Assembly (NCBI GenBank): GCA_036735545.1
Contig: DAINOD010000009.1
Location: 1-64,000, forward strand
Length of the DNA: 64,000 nt
DNA from: Rubrimonas sp036735545
GTDB taxonomy: Bacteria > Pseudomonadota > Alphaproteobacteria > Rhodobacterales > Rhodobacteraceae
Direction of reading: 5' to 3'
Shown here: positions 32,511 to 41,727 of the stretch, one piece after another
Layout of the letters: each line of letters begins with the position of its first letter
Position numbering within the stretch: the first letter of the stretch is position 1
Program-made: the position numbers and the translations under genes
The notes under the pieces: generated by a model
Database searches by the model: none
What the model saw: the letters and a program-made list of their open reading frames with translations, nothing else
What the model was told of the DNA's origin: nothing

Positions 32511-33163
32511 GCGCGCGCGAGGCGATCCTTAACCGCATCCGTCGCAACCAGTCGGGCGAGGCGCGCGAGGCGTCGGTCGAGGCGCGGTTGCGCGGCGAGG
32601 GGCGCCGCGCGCCCGCCCCGGCGCAGGGCGCGAGCCAGGGCGAGGCGCGGCTGGCCCAGTTCGTCGAGAAGGCGCGCAAGGCCGACTGCACGGTCAGCCG
32701 CATCGGCTCGGTCGCCGAACTGCCGGCGGCGCTGGCGGACGAGTTGCGCGCGCGCAACCTGCCGGCGGCGGTGCGCACCGGGTCGGACACCATGTTCCGC
32801 GGCCTCGACTGGGGCTCGGTCGAGCGCAGCGAGGGCGTGGGGCGGATCGAGGAGCCGGCGACGCTCTCCCGCGCCGAATTCGGACTGGCAGAGACGGGCA
32901 CGCTGGCGCTGGCCTCCGGGCCGGACAACCCGGTGACGCTCACCTTCCTCGGCGAGACGCATTTCGTGGCGATCAGGGCCGAAGACGTCGCCGGCGGTTT
33001 CGACGATTTCTGGCCCGCGTGGCGCGCCAGATGCGCGTCCATGGGGCTCGACCCGCGCACGCTGAACATGGTCACGGGCCCCAGCCGCTCCGCCGACATC
33101 GGCCAGACCCTGCAACTCGGCGCGCATGGGCCGGTGGCGCTGCACGTTTTCCTGATCGGCTGA
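32507..33163 (+). CDS. lutC: LutC/YkgG-type lactate utilization protein
   Basis: A 218-residue LUD-domain protein. The N-terminal 70 residues are charged and probably flexible. The domain follows, with AEFGLAETGTLALASG near 118 and the conserved GPSRSADIGQTLQLGAHGP close to the end. It completes the lutABC set and is needed in the LutABC complex, although it carries no cluster-binding cysteines. The ATG overlaps the lutB stop (ATGA). The operon ends here; the hydantoinase-type genes begin about 85 bp later. Confidence 0.9.
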   Translation: MSAREAILNRIRRNQSGEAREASVEARLRGEGRRAPAPAQGASQGEARLAQFVEKARKADCTVSRIGSVAELPAALADELRARNLPAAVRTGSDTMFRGLDWGSVERSEGVGRIEEPATLSRAEFGLAETGTLALASGPDNPVTLTFLGETHFVAIRAEDVAGGFDDFWPAWRARCASMGLDPRTLNMVTGPSRSADIGQTLQLGAHGPVALHVFLIG

Positions 33164-33249
33164 ACCGCCATCGGCCGAGGGTCGATCCCGCTCTAGGCAG
33201 GGCGGCGCCGGGGCCTTAAGCCTTGCAGGGAAGCCTTGCGGGGGCGGGC

Positions 33250-35280
33250 GTGCAGGCGGGCGTGGACGTGGGCGGCACCTTCACCGATCTGGTGCTGCTG
33301 GCGCCGGACGGCTCGGTCACGCTCGCCAAGACGCCCACGACGCCGGACAATCAGGCTTTCGGCGTGCTGGCGGCGCTTGACGCCGCCGGGGTGGCGCCGG
33401 CGGCGCTGTCGCTGATCGTTCACGGCACCACGACCACCACCAACGCCGTGATAGAGCGGCGCTTCGCCCGGACCGGGCTCCTCACCACCGCGGGTTTTCG
33501 CGACGTGCTGGAGCTGGGCCGCCGCACGCGCCCGCGCCCCTACGGCATGACCGGGGTCTTCGAGCCGGTCATCCCCCGCGACCTGCGTCTCGAGATTCCC
33601 GAGCGCATGGACGCCGCCGGGGAGGTCGTGACGCCCCTCGACGAGACCGCCGTGGCCGAGGCCGTGCGCGCGCTGCTGGCCGCCGGCTGCGAGGCGCTGG
33701 CGATCCACTTCCTGCACGCCTACGCCAACCCCGCCCACGAGAAGCGCGCCGGCGAGATCGCCCGCGCCCTCTGGCCTAGCCCCTACGTCACCTGCGGCCA
33801 TGAACTGCTGACCGAAAGCCGCGAGTTCGAGCGCGGCGTCACCGCCGCCGTGAACGCCAGCGTCCGCCCCCTGCTCGACCGCTACATCGTCCGGCTGCAG
33901 GGCGAGCTGGCCGGCCGGGGCTACGCGCGGGAGGTGCTGGTGATGAGCGGCAACGGCGGCATGGTCTCCGCCCGCCACGTCGCGCAGGAGGCGGCCAAGA
34001 CGGTGATGTCCGGTCCCGCCTCGGGCGTCATCGCCGCGGCCCATCTGGGCCGGCGCGCCGGGCTTGGAGAGTTGATCACCTACGACATGGGCGGCACCTC
34101 CACCGACGTGGCGCTGATCCGCGGGGCGGAGCCGGCGGTCTCCTCGGAGATCGAGGTGGACTACGCCCTGCCGATCCATGTGCCCATGGTGGATGTGCGC
34201 ACGGTGGGGGCCGGCGGCGGCTCGATCCTGTGGATCGACGCGGCGGGGCTCTTGCGCGTCGGACCCGAGAGCGCGGGGGCCCGGCCGGGGCCGATCTGCT
34301 TCGGCCGCGGCGGGGCCCGGCCCACCGTCTCCGACGCCAACCTGCTGCTGGGCCGGCTGAACCCGCGCCGGCTGCACGCGGTCGAAGGCGCTCCCCCCGT
34401 CGCGGCGGTGCGCGCGGCCTTCGCCGCGCTCGGCGCGCCGCTGGGGCTCGACGCCGAAGGCGCGGCGGCGGCGGCGATCCGGGTGGCGGACGACCGCATG
34501 GCCGGAGCGATCCGCATGGTGTCGCTGTCGCTGGGCGCCGACCCGCGCGACTTCGCGCTGTTCGCCTTCGGCGGCGCGGGGCCCCTGCACGCCTGCGCGC
34601 TGGCGCGCGAGCTTGGCGTGCCGCGGGTGCTGATCCCGGCGCGGCCCGGGGTGATCAACGCGCTGGGCTGCGTCGTGGCCGACCTGCGCCGCGACCATGT
34701 GGCCACGCTGAACCGCCCGCTGGACGGCGCCGACATGGAGCGCGTCCACGCCGTGCTCGCGGCGCAGGAGGCCGAGGGCCGCGCCGCCGTCGCCGCCGAG
34801 GGCGTCGCGCTGGCCGAGGTGCGTGCGATCCGCTGGGCCGACATGCAGTTCGTCGGTCAGACGCACCTGCTGCGCGTGCCGCTCGCCGACGCGACGCCCT
34901 CGCGGCAGGCGCTGGCCGAAGGCTTCGCCGCCGCCTACCGCGCCCGCTTCGGCGTGGAGCTGGAGATCCGCGCCAACCTCGTGAACCTCTGCACCTCGGT
35001 CGTGGGCATGCGGCCGCCGCTGGAGCTGTCGCGCCTGATCGACCCCGCCGGCCGCGCCGCGACGCTCGCGCCCGCGGAGACGCGGCCCGTCTGGTTCCCC
35101 GGCGGCTGGCGCGAGACGCCGGTCTACGCCCGCGACCGCCTGCCCGCCGACGCCGCGCTCACGGGCCCCGCGGTGGTGGAGCAGATGGACGCGACGACGG
35201 TGCTGCACCCCGGCGACGCCGCGGCGCAGGACGGCGACGGAAACCTGATCGTGACGGTGGGCGCCATGGGGACGTCGTGA
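33250..35280 (+). CDS. Hydantoinase A / 5-oxoprolinase-type subunit
   Basis: A 676-residue HyuA-family protein. It begins with the actin-like ATPase motif QAGVDVGGTFTDLVLL, followed by HGTTTTTNAVIER near 60. The hydantoinase/oxoprolinase core contains YDMGGTSTDVALIRG near 285 and FGGAGPLHA near 445. With HyuB it should hydrolyse a cyclic amide (hydantoin, 5-oxoproline or N-methylhydantoin) in an ATP-dependent way; the substrate is not determinable here. GTG 33250 is chosen because the family motif begins there. TTG 33223 would add nine residues without a ribosome-binding site. Confidence 0.87.
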   Translation: MQAGVDVGGTFTDLVLLAPDGSVTLAKTPTTPDNQAFGVLAALDAAGVAPAALSLIVHGTTTTTNAVIERRFARTGLLTTAGFRDVLELGRRTRPRPYGMTGVFEPVIPRDLRLEIPERMDAAGEVVTPLDETAVAEAVRALLAAGCEALAIHFLHAYANPAHEKRAGEIARALWPSPYVTCGHELLTESREFERGVTAAVNASVRPLLDRYIVRLQGELAGRGYAREVLVMSGNGGMVSARHVAQEAAKTVMSGPASGVIAAAHLGRRAGLGELITYDMGGTSTDVALIRGAEPAVSSEIEVDYALPIHVPMVDVRTVGAGGGSILWIDAAGLLRVGPESAGARPGPICFGRGGARPTVSDANLLLGRLNPRRLHAVEGAPPVAAVRAAFAALGAPLGLDAEGAAAAAIRVADDRMAGAIRMVSLSLGADPRDFALFAFGGAGPLHACALARELGVPRVLIPARPGVINALGCVVADLRRDHVATLNRPLDGADMERVHAVLAAQEAEGRAAVAAEGVALAEVRAIRWADMQFVGQTHLLRVPLADATPSRQALAEGFAAAYRARFGVELEIRANLVNLCTSVVGMRPPLELSRLIDPAGRAATLAPAETRPVWFPGGWRETPVYARDRLPADAALTGPAVVEQMDATTVLHPGDAAAQDGDGNLIVTVGAMGTS

Positions 35281-37031
35281 CGCTGGACCCGATCACGCTG
35301 GGCGTCATCCAGTCGGGCCTGCAGCAGGTCTGCGACGAGATGGACCTCGCCTTCAGCCGCGCCGCCTTCTCGCCCGTGATCGCCGAGGCCGACGACCGCT
35401 CGGACGGCCTCTACGCCGCCGAGGACGGCGCCCTGATCGCGCAGGGCGCGCGCGGCCTGCCGGTCTTCGTCGGCGTGATGCAGTTCTCCACGCGCACGAT
35501 CATCGAGATGATCGCGCGCGGCGCGGTGGCGGCCCCCGAGCCCGGCGACGTCTACATCGTCAACGACCCCTATCTCGGCGGCACGCACCTGATGGACGTC
35601 CGCTTCGCCATGCCGTTCTGGCGCGAGGGGCGCATCTGGTGCTGGCTCTCCAACACCGGCCACTGGCCCGACATCGGCGGCGCGGTGCCCGGCGGCTTCT
35701 CCGCCTCGGCGACGGCGGTGGAGCAGGAGGGGCTGCGCCTGCCGCCGGTGAAGCTGTTCAAGCGCGGCGTCATGGACCGGGAGATCTACGCCATCATCTG
35801 CGCCAACATCCGCGTGGCAGACCAGCGCATCGGCGACGTCAAGGCGCAGGCCGCGGCGCTGGCGCTGGGGGCGGAGCGGCTGGGCCGGCTGCTCGACCGC
35901 TACGGCGACGCGACGGTGACGGCCGCCGTGGCGGAGCTGCGCGCCCGCGCCGAGGCGCAGATGCGCGCCGCGATCGCCACGATGCCCGATGGGCGATGGG
36001 AGAGCGCCGCGGTGGTCGACAGCGACGGGGTGGTGAACGAGCCCCTGGCCATCCGCCTGCGCCTGAGCAGGACCGCGGAGGGGCTGGACTTCGACTTCGC
36101 CGGCTCCTCGCCGCCCTGCGCCGGACCGATGAACAGCGTGCGCGCCACGACGCTCAGCTCGGTCTATCTCGCCGTGCGCCATGTGTTCCCCGACGTGGCG
36201 CTGAACGCCGGCGCCTTCGCCCCGCTGGCGGTGCGCGGGATCGAGGGCACCTTCCTCGACGCCGCTTACCCCCGCCCGGTCTCGGGCTGTGCGGCGGAGG
36301 TCTCGCAGCGCATCGCCGAGGCGGTTTTCGCCGCCATGGTCCAGGCGCTGCCGCAGAAGGTCACCGCGGCGCCCGCCGGCACCTCCGGCAACTTCGCGCT
36401 GGGCGGCTTCGACCCCGCGCGGGGACGCGGCTACGTCATGTATCAGCTTTCCGGCGGCGGCTATGGCGGGAACGCGGACCATGACGGTCTGTCCAACGGC
36501 TGCTCCACCATCGGCATCTCCAAGGCCCCGCCGGTGGAGATCATGGAGCAGCAGTTCCCGGTGCTCTACCGCCGCTATGCGCTGCGCGAGGGCTCTGGCG
36601 GCGCCGGTTTCCGGCGCGGCGGCATGGGGCTGGACTACGAGGTGGAGCTGCGCCGCGGCGAAGCGCGCGCCTCCTTCGTCATGGACCACGGCCGGGTCGG
36701 CCCGCAGGGCGCGCTGGGCGGCGGCGACGGGGCGGTGAACGAGGTGACGGTCTGGCGCGGCGGCGTCGCCCACACGCCGGCGCATCTGAGCAAGGAGCAG
36801 GACATCCCGCTGCAGGCCGGCGACCGGGTGCGCGTGCGAACCCCCGGCGGCGGCGGCTACGGCGAGCCGTTCGCGCGGGAGCCGGAACGGGTGGCCGAGG
36901 ACGTGCGCCTCGGCCGCTACACGCCCGAACAGGCGGCGCTGCTGTTCGGCGTCGCCCTGGCGGACGGGCGCCCCGACGCCGCTGCGACCGCCGCGCTGCG
37001 CGCCCGCCGCCGAGCCGCGCTCAAGCCGTGA
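35277..37031 (+). CDS. Hydantoinase B / 5-oxoprolinase-type subunit
   Basis: A 584-residue HyuB-family protein. It has the typical early segment MDLAFSRAAFSPVIAEADDRSDG, then NDPYLGGTHLMDVR near 100. It ends with AEVSQRIAEAVFAAM, SGGGYGGNADHDG and TPGGGGYGEP. It is the partner of HyuA, whose stop it overlaps (GTGA). The Acetone_carboxylase gamma-type third subunit is absent, which favours an oxoprolinase or hydantoinase role over an acetone carboxylase. The last 11 bp overlap the 3' end of the convergent protein-kinase gene. Confidence 0.87.
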   Translation: MTLDPITLGVIQSGLQQVCDEMDLAFSRAAFSPVIAEADDRSDGLYAAEDGALIAQGARGLPVFVGVMQFSTRTIIEMIARGAVAAPEPGDVYIVNDPYLGGTHLMDVRFAMPFWREGRIWCWLSNTGHWPDIGGAVPGGFSASATAVEQEGLRLPPVKLFKRGVMDREIYAIICANIRVADQRIGDVKAQAAALALGAERLGRLLDRYGDATVTAAVAELRARAEAQMRAAIATMPDGRWESAAVVDSDGVVNEPLAIRLRLSRTAEGLDFDFAGSSPPCAGPMNSVRATTLSSVYLAVRHVFPDVALNAGAFAPLAVRGIEGTFLDAAYPRPVSGCAAEVSQRIAEAVFAAMVQALPQKVTAAPAGTSGNFALGGFDPARGRGYVMYQLSGGGYGGNADHDGLSNGCSTIGISKAPPVEIMEQQFPVLYRRYALREGSGGAGFRRGGMGLDYEVELRRGEARASFVMDHGRVGPQGALGGGDGAVNEVTVWRGGVAHTPAHLSKEQDIPLQAGDRVRVRTPGGGGYGEPFAREPERVAEDVRLGRYTPEQAALLFGVALADGRPDAAATAALRARRRAALKP

Positions 37032-38652
37032 CGCGCCCCGCGCGCCGGCGCAGGGTTTCGCCCACCCGCCGCTCCGGAACGCTCGGGGGCGTCGGCACGG
37101 GCAGCCCGCGGCGCGCGACTTCCGCCGCCTGCGCCGCACGGCGGGCGAGCAGCGCCTCCACGCGCGGGTCCCGGGCGGCGCGGGCCTCGGCCAGCACGGC
37201 GGCGGCGTGCTCCAGCCGGCCGATCTGCTGCGCCAGCGCGGCCTCGTCGACCGCGCCGCCGCGGGCCAGCGTCTCGGCGATCTCGGCCTTCAGCCGCCAC
37301 GCCTTCTCCAGCCCCGCGGCGCGCTGCGCCTCCTCCAGCGCGTCGGCGAGGTCGCGGTCGAGCTTCTCCAGCCGCCGCCGCGCCGCGCCCCTGGGGTCGA
37401 GCGCGTCGCGCACCGGGAAGAAGCCGTAGAGGCAGATCGGAGTGGCCATCAGGAAGTTCTGCGGCGACACCCAGACCAGCCCCGCCGCGCATGCCATCAT
37501 GAAGGCGAGCCCCGCCACCCCCAGCCGGTTCAGCCAGATCGCCGTCGCGGTGGGCGGCCTTGGGTAGGACGAGGGCAACGGCTCGGGCGGGACATAGGCG
37601 AAACTGTCGGGCAGCGAGACCGCCTGAAGCCGCGCGCGATGGGCGCGCAGGTCCGCCGGTCTCGGGGCCGCGCCGGGAGTTCCGGGGGCTGGAAAGAGGC
37701 GGATGTTGCGTCCCGCCTCGATCCGGCACCACGGGCAGGCGTCCGCGGCGCGCCAGTGGCGCGGGTCGGCCGCGCAGGGCGCCAGCGCCGCCTCGAAGGC
37801 CGCCAGCGCCTCCACCCAGGCCTCGGCGGAGGGTCGGCGGCCGGGCGCGTCGGGGGCGAAGGCGCGCTCGAACAGCGCGGCGACAGGCTCCGGGATCTCG
37901 TCGAGCCGCAGCGCGTCGGGCGGCGGCGACAGCGGGCCGGGGCGGCGGCTCCACGCGAAGGCGGCGCGCGCAATGGCCTCCTCCACCGCGATGTCCTCGC
38001 CCCGGACGACGCCGGCGTAGGGGTGGCGGCCGAGGAACAGGAGCTGGAACAGCACGACGGCCAGCCCGAAGGCGTCGTGGTCGGGCCGTCGCGCCACCTC
38101 CGCGAGCCGCGCGCCCTGAAGTTCGGGGGGCGTGTATTCCGGCACGCCCACGCGGCAGGGATGGCCTGTGATCTGGAAGCTGTCGGCGTCGATCAGCGTC
38201 ACCATGCCGTCGCGGCCGATCAGGAACCCCGAGTGGTTCACGTCGCCGATCACGCAGCCCGCCCGGTGCGCGCCCGCCACCGCCCGCGCCGCGTTCAGCG
38301 CCACCCGGACGACGAAGCGGTAGTCGGCCTTCGGAAACGCCCGCTTGCGCGCGCCGGGGGCGTAGAGCTCGTGCAGGGGCTTGGCGGCGGGGACCCGCGC
38401 CATCAGGAAGCCGGCGAAGCGCCCCGCCTCGTCGGTCAGGGCGGCGGTCGGGAAGGCGATCAGCGGGCAGGCTTCGGCGAGACCCGCGGCGAGCATGGCG
38501 GCGACCTTGGCCTCCCGCGCCGCGGCGCCGCCGGTGTAGATCTTGGCGGCCAGCGCCGTGGCGCGGGCGACGGCGAAGACCTCGCCCTCGCCCCCGCCGC
38601 CCAGACGACGGCCGAGCCGCACCGGGCGGCCGTCCGCGAACAGGGCCGTCAC
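37021..38652 (-). CDS. Protein-kinase-like membrane protein of a TerY-P-type triad
   Basis: A 543-residue protein. The kinase-like domain (about 10-285) has a Gly-rich loop LGGGGEGEVF at 17-26 and Lys37. The catalytic loop reads GDVNHSG (Asp137), so the canonical Lys and Asn positions are Asn139 and Gly142. The metal-binding loop reads DAD from Asp155 instead of DFG. A short CPWC near 315 may bind zinc. A membrane segment lies about 380-420, followed by a charged coiled-coil region to the end. It is the third gene of a vWA/PP2C/kinase operon that matches the TerY-associated triads described by Anantharaman and colleagues. The GTG start overlaps the PP2C stop. Kinase activity is plausible but not certain. 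Confidence 0.8.
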   Translation of the reverse strand: MTALFADGRPVRLGRRLGGGGEGEVFAVARATALAAKIYTGGAAAREAKVAAMLAAGLAEACPLIAFPTAALTDEAGRFAGFLMARVPAAKPLHELYAPGARKRAFPKADYRFVVRVALNAARAVAGAHRAGCVIGDVNHSGFLIGRDGMVTLIDADSFQITGHPCRVGVPEYTPPELQGARLAEVARRPDHDAFGLAVVLFQLLFLGRHPYAGVVRGEDIAVEEAIARAAFAWSRRPGPLSPPPDALRLDEIPEPVAALFERAFAPDAPGRRPSAEAWVEALAAFEAALAPCAADPRHWRAADACPWCRIEAGRNIRLFPAPGTPGAAPRPADLRAHRARLQAVSLPDSFAYVPPEPLPSSYPRPPTATAIWLNRLGVAGLAFMMACAAGLVWVSPQNFLMATPICLYGFFPVRDALDPRGAARRRLEKLDRDLADALEEAQRAAGLEKAWRLKAEIAETLARGGAVDEAALAQQIGRLEHAAAVLAEARAARDPRVEALLARRAAQAAEVARRGLPVPTPPSVPERRVGETLRRRAGRVTA

Positions 38653-39389
38653 GCCAGCACCGCCAGCACCAGCGCCCGGTCGTCGTCGGTGCGCGCCGCC
38701 ACCGCCGCGCCCCCGAGCCAGGCTCCCAGCGCCGCCGACAGGGCGCGGTCGCGCCCCGGCGCCGGCAGGGCGGCCAGCGGCGCGGTCATGCGCTCGAAGA
38801 AGGGCGCGTGGGCGGCGCGGGCGGCGAAGTCCAGCACGAGCCGCTCCAGGCCGTCGGTCAGCAGCGCCACGGCGCCCACGGGGCCGTCGCAGCGGGCGAG
38901 GCGGATGGCGGGATCGGGATCGGTCAGAAAGCGGGTCTCGCCCGCATGCTCGCCCGCGTCGGGCCAGCTCAGCGCGGTCCAGCCATCGGGCCCACGGGCG
39001 GCGACGGCGCCGTCGCCGACATGGCCCGCGACCGTCGCGCGCCCGTCCGAGACGACGAGCGCCAGCGTCGCCGCGCAGTCCCGCGGGTCCACGCCGCCGG
39101 CTTCGGCGGCGACAAGAACGCGCGCCCGCGCCGCATCCATCGCGGTCGCCGCGGCCGCGTCAGGCCTTGCGCCGCCCGCCAGCGCCGCACGGGCCGCAGC
39201 CACGGCCGCGCGGGCGGCGAGCGCCGCGCCGGCCCCGCCGCGCGGCGCGCTGCCGGCGCCGTCGGCGACCGCGGCGATCAGGGTCGCGGGCCCGGCGAAG
39301 CCCAGCGCCAGCGCGTCCTGACAGGGCTCGCCGCGGCGGGCGTGGGCCTCGCCGCGCCGCCGGGCGGCGGCGACGCGCCAGCCGGGCAC
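38649..39389 (-). CDS. PP2C-family protein phosphatase of the TerY-P-type triad
   Basis: A PPM/PP2C-type Ser/Thr phosphatase of about 246 residues. Metal-binding motifs are visible: CQDAL near 23, AVADGAGS near 40, ATVAGHVGDGAVA near 122, LLTDGLERL near 175, and a final TDDDRALVLAVLA in place of the usual GxDNxT. It should reverse the phosphorylation made by the kinase gene that follows. The GTG at 39389 starts right before the domain; CTG 39398 would overlap the vWA stop (CTGA) and is a real alternative. The longer frame upstream is a shadow of the vWA gene. Confidence 0.82.
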   Translation of the reverse strand: MPGWRVAAARRRGEAHARRGEPCQDALALGFAGPATLIAAVADGAGSAPRGGAGAALAARAAVAAARAALAGGARPDAAAATAMDAARARVLVAAEAGGVDPRDCAATLALVVSDGRATVAGHVGDGAVAARGPDGWTALSWPDAGEHAGETRFLTDPDPAIRLARCDGPVGAVALLTDGLERLVLDFAARAAHAPFFERMTAPLAALPAPGRDRALSAALGAWLGGAAVAARTDDDRALVLAVLA

Positions 39390-39394
39390 GGCGC

Positions 39395-40075
39395 TCAGCC
39401 CGCCACCGCCCAGCCGTCGGGCGCCGCCGGGTTGCTCAGCGGCGCCGCGTCGGCCGTGCGCGAGCGCGACACGGCGCCGAGCGAGTTCGACAGCCACGCG
39501 AACAGCTCACGGAAGGCGAGGCCCTTCAGCATCAGCGGCGCCCGCACGCTCAGCTTCTGCAGCGCCGCCATGTCCGCGCCCTCCACGCCCACGGCGAAGA
39601 ACATGAACTCCTTGGCCGCCTCGCCGGCCGCCACCCGCCCCGCCGCCTCGGCCAGCGAGTCGGTCGGCGCGCCGTCGGTGATGAGGAAGATCCACGGCCG
39701 GTAAAACGGCACCCCCGCCGCGCGATAGGCGGCCTTGCGCTCGCGCAGCAACGCCATGGCGCGCAGGACGGCGGCGCCCATGGGCGTGTTGCCGGTCGCC
39801 TCGAGGAAAGGCGGCTGGAAGGCTTCGGCGGCGACGCATTCGCTGCGCACCGCGACGGGGCCGAAGGTGACCACGGCCAGTTCGACGCGCTTCATCGCCA
39901 GCGGGTCCATGCTCAGCTCCTCATGGAAGCGCAGCAGGCCGGCGTTCAGGGCATCGATCTTGTCGCCCTCCATCGAGGCCGAGGTGTCGAGCAGCAGCAC
40001 CACCGGGCAGCGCGGCTCGGGGTTGTCGACGAACTCCTCTCCGCCGGTGAAAGGTTGTTGCTGAAGGTCGGTCAT
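39395..40075 (-). CDS. TerY-like von Willebrand factor A protein
   Basis: A 226-residue vWA-domain protein. The MIDAS metal site is intact: DTSASM (Asp30, Ser32, Ser34), then a Thr in GNTPMG near 95, and the ITDGAPTD aspartate near 132. TerY-type vWA proteins act as scaffolds for a linked kinase and phosphatase. It is the first gene of the triad operon on this strand. No terD, terC or other tellurite genes lie in the window, so this is the stand-alone form. The short tail after residue 205 is disordered. Confidence 0.85.
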   Translation of the reverse strand: MTDLQQQPFTGGEEFVDNPEPRCPVVLLLDTSASMEGDKIDALNAGLLRFHEELSMDPLAMKRVELAVVTFGPVAVRSECVAAEAFQPPFLEATGNTPMGAAVLRAMALLRERKAAYRAAGVPFYRPWIFLITDGAPTDSLAEAAGRVAAGEAAKEFMFFAVGVEGADMAALQKLSVRAPLMLKGLAFRELFAWLSNSLGAVSRSRTADAAPLSNPAAPDGWAVAG

Positions 40076-40138
40076 GGCCCCCCCGTCGATGGCTTCTCCA
40101 GCGACATAGCGCGCCAGCGCGGGCGGTGCGAGCGCCCG

Positions 40139-41536
40139 TCAGGCCGGGCCGGGCGGATGGGCCGCTGCGACGCCGGCGCGCTCCAGCGCCCGGGCGGCGC
40201 GCAGCGCGAGGTCCTCGCGCCAGGGCGGCGCGACGAGCTGGACTCCGATGGGCAAGGTTCCGGGCGCGAAGACCGGCGCCGTGACCACGGGCAGGCCGAC
40301 GCAGGAGAAGGGTTGCGACAGCACCCCGATATTGGGGCGCAGCAACACCTCCCTGCCCCCGAGGGTCACCGTCTTCTCGCCGATCCGCGGCGCCGGGAAG
40401 GGGGTGGCGGGGGCGACGATGAGATCGACTTCGCGGAACGTCTCCATCATGCGCCCGAGAAACCACCGCCGCACCCGCTGGGCCTGCGCCAGCCACGCAG
40501 CAGGCAGCAGCGCGCCGGCGAGGAAGCGGTCGCGGGTGTCCGGATCGTAGTCGGCGGCGCGGGTCCGCAGCATGGGCAGGTGGAAGGCCGAGCTTTCGGC
40601 GTTGGTGATCAGGTAGGCGGCGGCGCGGCCCTGCGGGATACCGTCGATGGCGATGCGGCGCGCCCCGCCCAGCGCTTCGGCGACGCGCCCGACGGCCGCC
40701 AGCGCCTGCTCGCCGGCCACCGCCTCGAACCAGTCCGCGGGCTGGCCGACGCGCAGGCCGGCGACGCCTTCCTCGAGCGAGGGCCCGCAGGGCTGGGCCG
40801 GTCGGGCGGCGCAGGCGTGGTCCGCGGGGTCGGGTCCCTGCAGCGCGTCGTAGGCCAGCGCGAGGTCCGCGGCGGAGCGGGCGAAGGGGCCGAGGTGGTC
40901 GAGGCTGTCGACGAAGGGAAAGCAACCGGCGCGGCTCAGCCGGCCGTAGGTCGGCTTCAGCCCGAACACCCCGCAGAACGACGACGGCACCCGGATCGAG
41001 CCGTTGGTGTCCGAGCCCAGCGCCAGCGCGGCCAGCCGCCCCGCCACCGCCGCGCCTGAGCCGGAGGAGGAGCCGCCCGCCATCCGCGACGGGTCGTGCG
41101 GGTTGCGGCAGGCGCCGTCATGGGCGTTCTCGCCGGTGAAGTCGTAGGCGAACTCGCCCATGTTCAGCGCGCCGAGCAGCGTCGCCCCGGCTGCGCGCAT
41201 CCGCGCGACCAGCGTGGCGTCTACGGCGGCGGGGGGGCGGTCGCGCAGGATCTTGGAGCCTGCGCGCGTGCTCAGGCCCGCGACGTCGAACAGGTTCTTC
41301 ACCGCATAGGGGACGCCGGCGAGCGGCCCGAGCGGCCGCCCCGCGGCGCGGGCGGCGTCGAGCGCCTCCGCCTCGGCCAGCGCGCGCTCGGCGGTCAGGT
41401 CGGTGTAGGCGGCGTAGGGATCGGCGCCGGCGCGGCCCAGCGCCGCCTCGGCGACCGCGCGGGCCGACACGGCGCCTGACGAGACCGCCGCGGCGATCTC
41501 CGCCGCGCCGGCATGGGGCGACAGCGGGTCGGTCAC
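40139..41536 (-). CDS. atzE: AtzE-like amidase (amidase-signature family)
   Basis: A 465-residue amidase-signature hydrolase. The Ser-Ser-Lys triad is visible: Lys in GVPYAVKNLFDVAG near 79, and the serines in MAGGSSSGSGAAVAG and GSDTNGSIRVPSSFCG (the nucleophile region) near 155-185. In the AtzE family this enzyme forms a complex with AtzG and hydrolyses 1-carboxybiuret, though relatives are also linked to other ureido compounds. The GTG start overlaps the atzG-like stop (GTGA). The gene order BiuH-like, permease, AtzG-like, AtzE-like supports use of a biuret- or ureide-type nitrogen source. Confidence 0.83.
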   Translation of the reverse strand: MTDPLSPHAGAAEIAAAVSSGAVSARAVAEAALGRAGADPYAAYTDLTAERALAEAEALDAARAAGRPLGPLAGVPYAVKNLFDVAGLSTRAGSKILRDRPPAAVDATLVARMRAAGATLLGALNMGEFAYDFTGENAHDGACRNPHDPSRMAGGSSSGSGAAVAGRLAALALGSDTNGSIRVPSSFCGVFGLKPTYGRLSRAGCFPFVDSLDHLGPFARSAADLALAYDALQGPDPADHACAARPAQPCGPSLEEGVAGLRVGQPADWFEAVAGEQALAAVGRVAEALGGARRIAIDGIPQGRAAAYLITNAESSAFHLPMLRTRAADYDPDTRDRFLAGALLPAAWLAQAQRVRRWFLGRMMETFREVDLIVAPATPFPAPRIGEKTVTLGGREVLLRPNIGVLSQPFSCVGLPVVTAPVFAPGTLPIGVQLVAPPWREDLALRAARALERAGVAAAHPPGPA

Positions 41537-41727
41537 GGGGCGTCGGGCGGCAGGTAGACCGGGGCGAGCGCCAGCTCGGCCGGGTCGAGCGGCGCGCTCT
41601 CCAGCGTCGCGGCGAACTCCGCCGCGACGCCGAGAAAGACGCGCACCCCCGGCCGGTGCGCCTCGGCGACGGTCAGGCCGACCAGCGCCGAGGCCGCGTC
41701 GATATGCTTCTCGAAGTCCACGCTCAC
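41533..41727 (-). CDS. atzG: AtzG-like small partner subunit (DUF4089)
   Basis: A 64-residue protein, rich in Ala and Glu, with two predicted helices and the terminal APVYLPP motif typical of AtzG (DUF4089). AtzG forms a tight complex with AtzE and is required for it. Both ends overlap neighbours by 4 bp (GTGA with the permease stop, GTGA with the atzE-like start), so the three are tightly coupled. It is a small coding region that is easily missed. Confidence 0.78.
   Translation of the reverse strand: MSVDFEKHIDAASALVGLTVAEAHRPGVRVFLGVAAEFAATLESAPLDPAELALAPVYLPPDAP

Noticed and set aside
37207..41059. Long plus-strand frames opposite the kinase, PP2C, vWA and amidase genes
   Set aside because: Shadows of genes with full motif sets on the other strand; no recognisable product.
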